Assembly: GCA_977006965.1 (NCBI GenBank)
Contig: OZ345378.1
Span: 992,001-1,056,000 of the forward strand
Reading direction: 5' to 3'
Source of the DNA: Phymatolithon calcareum
Taxonomy: Eukaryota; Rhodophyta; Florideophyceae; Hapalidiales
Length of the DNA stretch: 64,000 bases
The notes beneath the pieces are model-generated. The model searched no databases. It was not told the DNA's origin and saw only the letters and a program-made list of their open reading frames with translations. Positions 62,535-64,000 of this stretch are shown in pieces. The position numbers and the translations under genes are program-made. Every line of letters begins with the position of its first letter. Positions within the stretch are counted from its first letter, which is position 1.

Positions 62535-63006
62535 TGTTGTATGGAGGTTTTGAGGTTGATGGTTGAGATGGTTGAGATGGTTGAGGTGGTTGAGATGGTT
62601 GAGATGGTTGAGAGGGTTGAGGTGGTTGAGATGGTTGAGGTGGTTGAGATGGTTGGGTTTGTTGTGAGATGTTCCTTGGTTTATTGAGTCGGGGCATCTG
62701 ATCCGGGTCTTATATAGGCCTCAGATTGAGGTATGATAAGACTTCTGATGCTCATTGCACTACTAACTGTGATTGAATCAATCAACTAAAAGATTGAAAT
62801 GTCGACTGTGATTGATTGAATCAACAAAATGATTGAATTACTGACAATAACAAGATCAATCAATAAATTGATTGAACTGCTACATTGTCAGTAAAGATGA
62901 AAAAATATGGATTGATTCTATCATAACAGATGAGAAATGGTTAGAGACTTATGACACTGGATAATGTGTACTGCGACAAGAGATCGAAGCAGTCACATTT
63001 CCAACA
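62535..63006 (-). repeat. 5' LTR of F2 with promoter and poly(A) signals
   Basis: The 472-bp LTR has TATATA at 62711-62716 and the reverse complement of AATAAA at 62680-62685. A tandem array of GGTTGAGAT-type 9-bp units lies at about 62555-62660. Clusters of ATTGATT/AATCAAT palindromes lie upstream of the TATA. Confidence 0.95.
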
Positions 63007-63578
63007 GTAAGACCTTTCTTTAAGAGCATGAAAATTTTAAAGTTTGGAGTGGAAGAAACGTCTTTCACGAAGACGACTCCAGGGTCAGTTTGTCGAAAAG
63101 AAAATATGTGATATTCAGTTATCTTGAAGTTTCGTGGTATAGTGAAGTAGTTTTGTAAAATCTCCTTCCATAGAACCCATGAAAAATTGACCGCTGGAAC
63201 ACAATTTGAGGTTACAGCGCTCTGGTTAATCACCTCCATCATATCTTTTCGACTGTATACATTGTTCTTATTGAACTTTCTTTTGATATGACCAAAGGCG
63301 CCATCTCAAACATTCTTTGTATGACCTGCGATTAAAAAGTGCAAAGTTATTGATTCAAACCACCCATTAAAAACCAACCAGCACATAAACCACAACACGA
63401 ACCTGTTTTTGTTTTGTCCAGAACAGCTGTCTGCACGTAGAAGCAGGTTGCGAGCATTGACTGTTCGCGAATTTCCCTTGTGAAAGTTAAGCACATAATG
63501 CATCATGGACAATACCTCGTTAGCTGTTTTTCCGTTGGGCCAATGTGTGGCGTCCAACGCCACTATCATACTCCTATA
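63007..63578 (-). pseudogene. Gene H, 5' part (transposase-like), with in-frame TGA
   Basis: The minus-strand frame encodes VALDATHWPNGKTANEVLSM, then RADSCSGQNKNRFVLWFMCW and ITLHFLIAGHTKNV. It meets TGA (around 63305) and continues in the same frame DGAFGHIKRKF...MMEVINQS to the F2 insertion at 63006. The ADSCSGQNKN and GHTK...DGAFGH motifs look like those of RNase-H-like transposase-type proteins common in protists (a D-N-C-x-G-Q-N-K-N core). I cannot name the family with certainty. The N-terminal part is missing upstream. The TGA, lost N-terminus and F2 insertion make it a pseudogene. Confidence 0.7.
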
Positions 63579-63581
63579 CAA

Positions 63582-64000
63582 ATAGCTCCCTTCAAATTCT
63601 CATTACAGCTTGCATATACAGCAAGCCATTACAGATAGCATTAAAGTCATTACAGTACCGTAGGTTTCGATGCGTACTTACACCATGAAGGATCACCAAG
63701 AGCAAACCCTAGAACCTCTGCTTACAGCTTACAGGCACTTACAGCTTACAGGTGCTTACAGGTGCTTGCACTGTAAGCACCTCGGCGCGCCTGCGGCGGG
63801 CTAGGAAGCCGCTTCACGGCTTCCAGACTCTTCCATTGATCCATTTGTCATATTGCCAAGTCATCTTTGATCCATTGTTTTTTCTATAAAGGTCGGCGCT
63901 TCGCGCCGCCCTCGGCTTTCCGCCAGGGAACAACCCGACCAAACCCAGTCTGCCAACTTGTGCGTTTCAAACCCCACACAATGCCCCTCAGGTAGACCGT
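63582..64000. other. TTACAG-rich repeats and three consecutive hairpins
   Basis: CTTACAG-type units occur about ten times between 63600 and 63780. Hairpins follow at 63751-63781 (GGTGCTTACAG/CTGTAAGCACC), 63804-63824 (GGAAGCCG/CGGCTTCC) and 63894-63908 (CGGCGC/GCGCCG). A TATA-like TATAAAGG lies just before the last one. No ORF is supported. Confidence 0.5.

Larger units (their letters stand above)
57124..63006 (-). mobile_element. Full-length family-F copia element F2, intact and young
   Basis: The 5,883-bp element has LTRs that, as far as I can compare by eye, differ at a single base (GACATTGG against GACACTGG). PBS, leader, one uninterrupted gag-pol and PPT are all present. It is inserted in gene H with a 5-bp TSD (CTTAC on the minus strand, one copy missing a T). 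Confidence 0.95.

Noticed and set aside
62555-62660. Regular repeats resembling a CRISPR array
   Set aside because: The units are 9 bp, contiguous and inside an LTR. There are no spacers and no cas genes.
63303-63305. TGA in gene H as a recoded (selenocysteine or reassigned) codon
   Set aside because: Other genes here use TGA as a stop, the gene is truncated and interrupted, and no SECIS-like structure was noticed. A nonsense mutation is simpler.
1-64000. tRNA or rRNA genes
   Set aside because: The only tRNA-like match noticed is the 14-base PBS, which is complementary to tRNA and not a gene.

Overview
The window is eukaryotic nuclear DNA dominated by transposable elements. It holds one confident single-exon host-like gene, several broken genes and no rRNA, tRNA or CRISPR array that I can recognise. 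Ty1/copia retrotransposons with TATA-box LTRs, AATAAA poly(A) signals and an initiator-tRNA-Met type primer site, together with PIF/Harbinger, Mutator-like and other DDE-type transposase remnants, suggest a repeat-rich alga or protist. The intron-poor genes separated by LTR nests remind me of red algae such as Chondrus, but this is an inference that I cannot confirm.

Layout. 1-2.9 kb: a TATA-driven gene for a RING-H2 protein with a histone-H4-like N-terminus, then about 2 kb without a gene. 2.9-18.4 kb: a cluster of copia elements of one broad family ('family A'): truncated element 1, a chimeric LTR, full-length element A (minus), element C (plus, no 5' LTR) and deletion derivative D (minus). 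18.4-19.8 kb: unique DNA with a small Cys-rich ORF and a candidate solo LTR of a third family. 19.9-28.5 kb: one transposase-like gene ('gene X'), broken first by a 5,050-bp Harbinger transposon (20432-25481, TSD TCA), then by a solo LTR (27723-28163, TSD AATGG), and cut off at 28502 by copia fragment E. E carries its own solo LTR (29393-29837, TSD GCACG). 31.0-36.75 kb: family-F copia element F1, decayed. 36.75-38.9 kb: copia fragment G. 38.9-41.4 kb: unique DNA starting with a Cys-rich coding remnant. 41.4-52.5 kb: two near-identical full-length family-A elements, B1 (+) and B2 (-), arranged as a palindrome around a 28-bp spacer, each with its own perfect TSD (GTATT, GCTGC). 52.5-57.1 kb: unique DNA with one hypothetical ORF and a 2,058-bp Mutator-like element holding only the transposase C-terminus. 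57.1-63.0 kb: F2, a young family-F copia element with one intact Gag-Pol ORF and LTRs that I see differing at one base, inserted in a second transposase-like gene ('gene H') whose halves lie on either side. 63.6-64 kb: TTACAG repeats and three hairpins.

How the parts work together. F2 could supply Gag, protease, integrase, reverse transcriptase and RNase H. The family-A copies A, B1 and B2 share an in-frame TAA immediately before the RT palm, followed directly by an in-frame ATG. Copies 1, C and E share an Asp-to-Asn change at RT motif A. These shared defects suggest helper-dependent spread or later copying. The 28-bp spacer between B1 and B2 recurs inverted at 5164-5191, and several LTR ends abut unrelated sequence with no TSD. 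Both point to ectopic recombination between elements.
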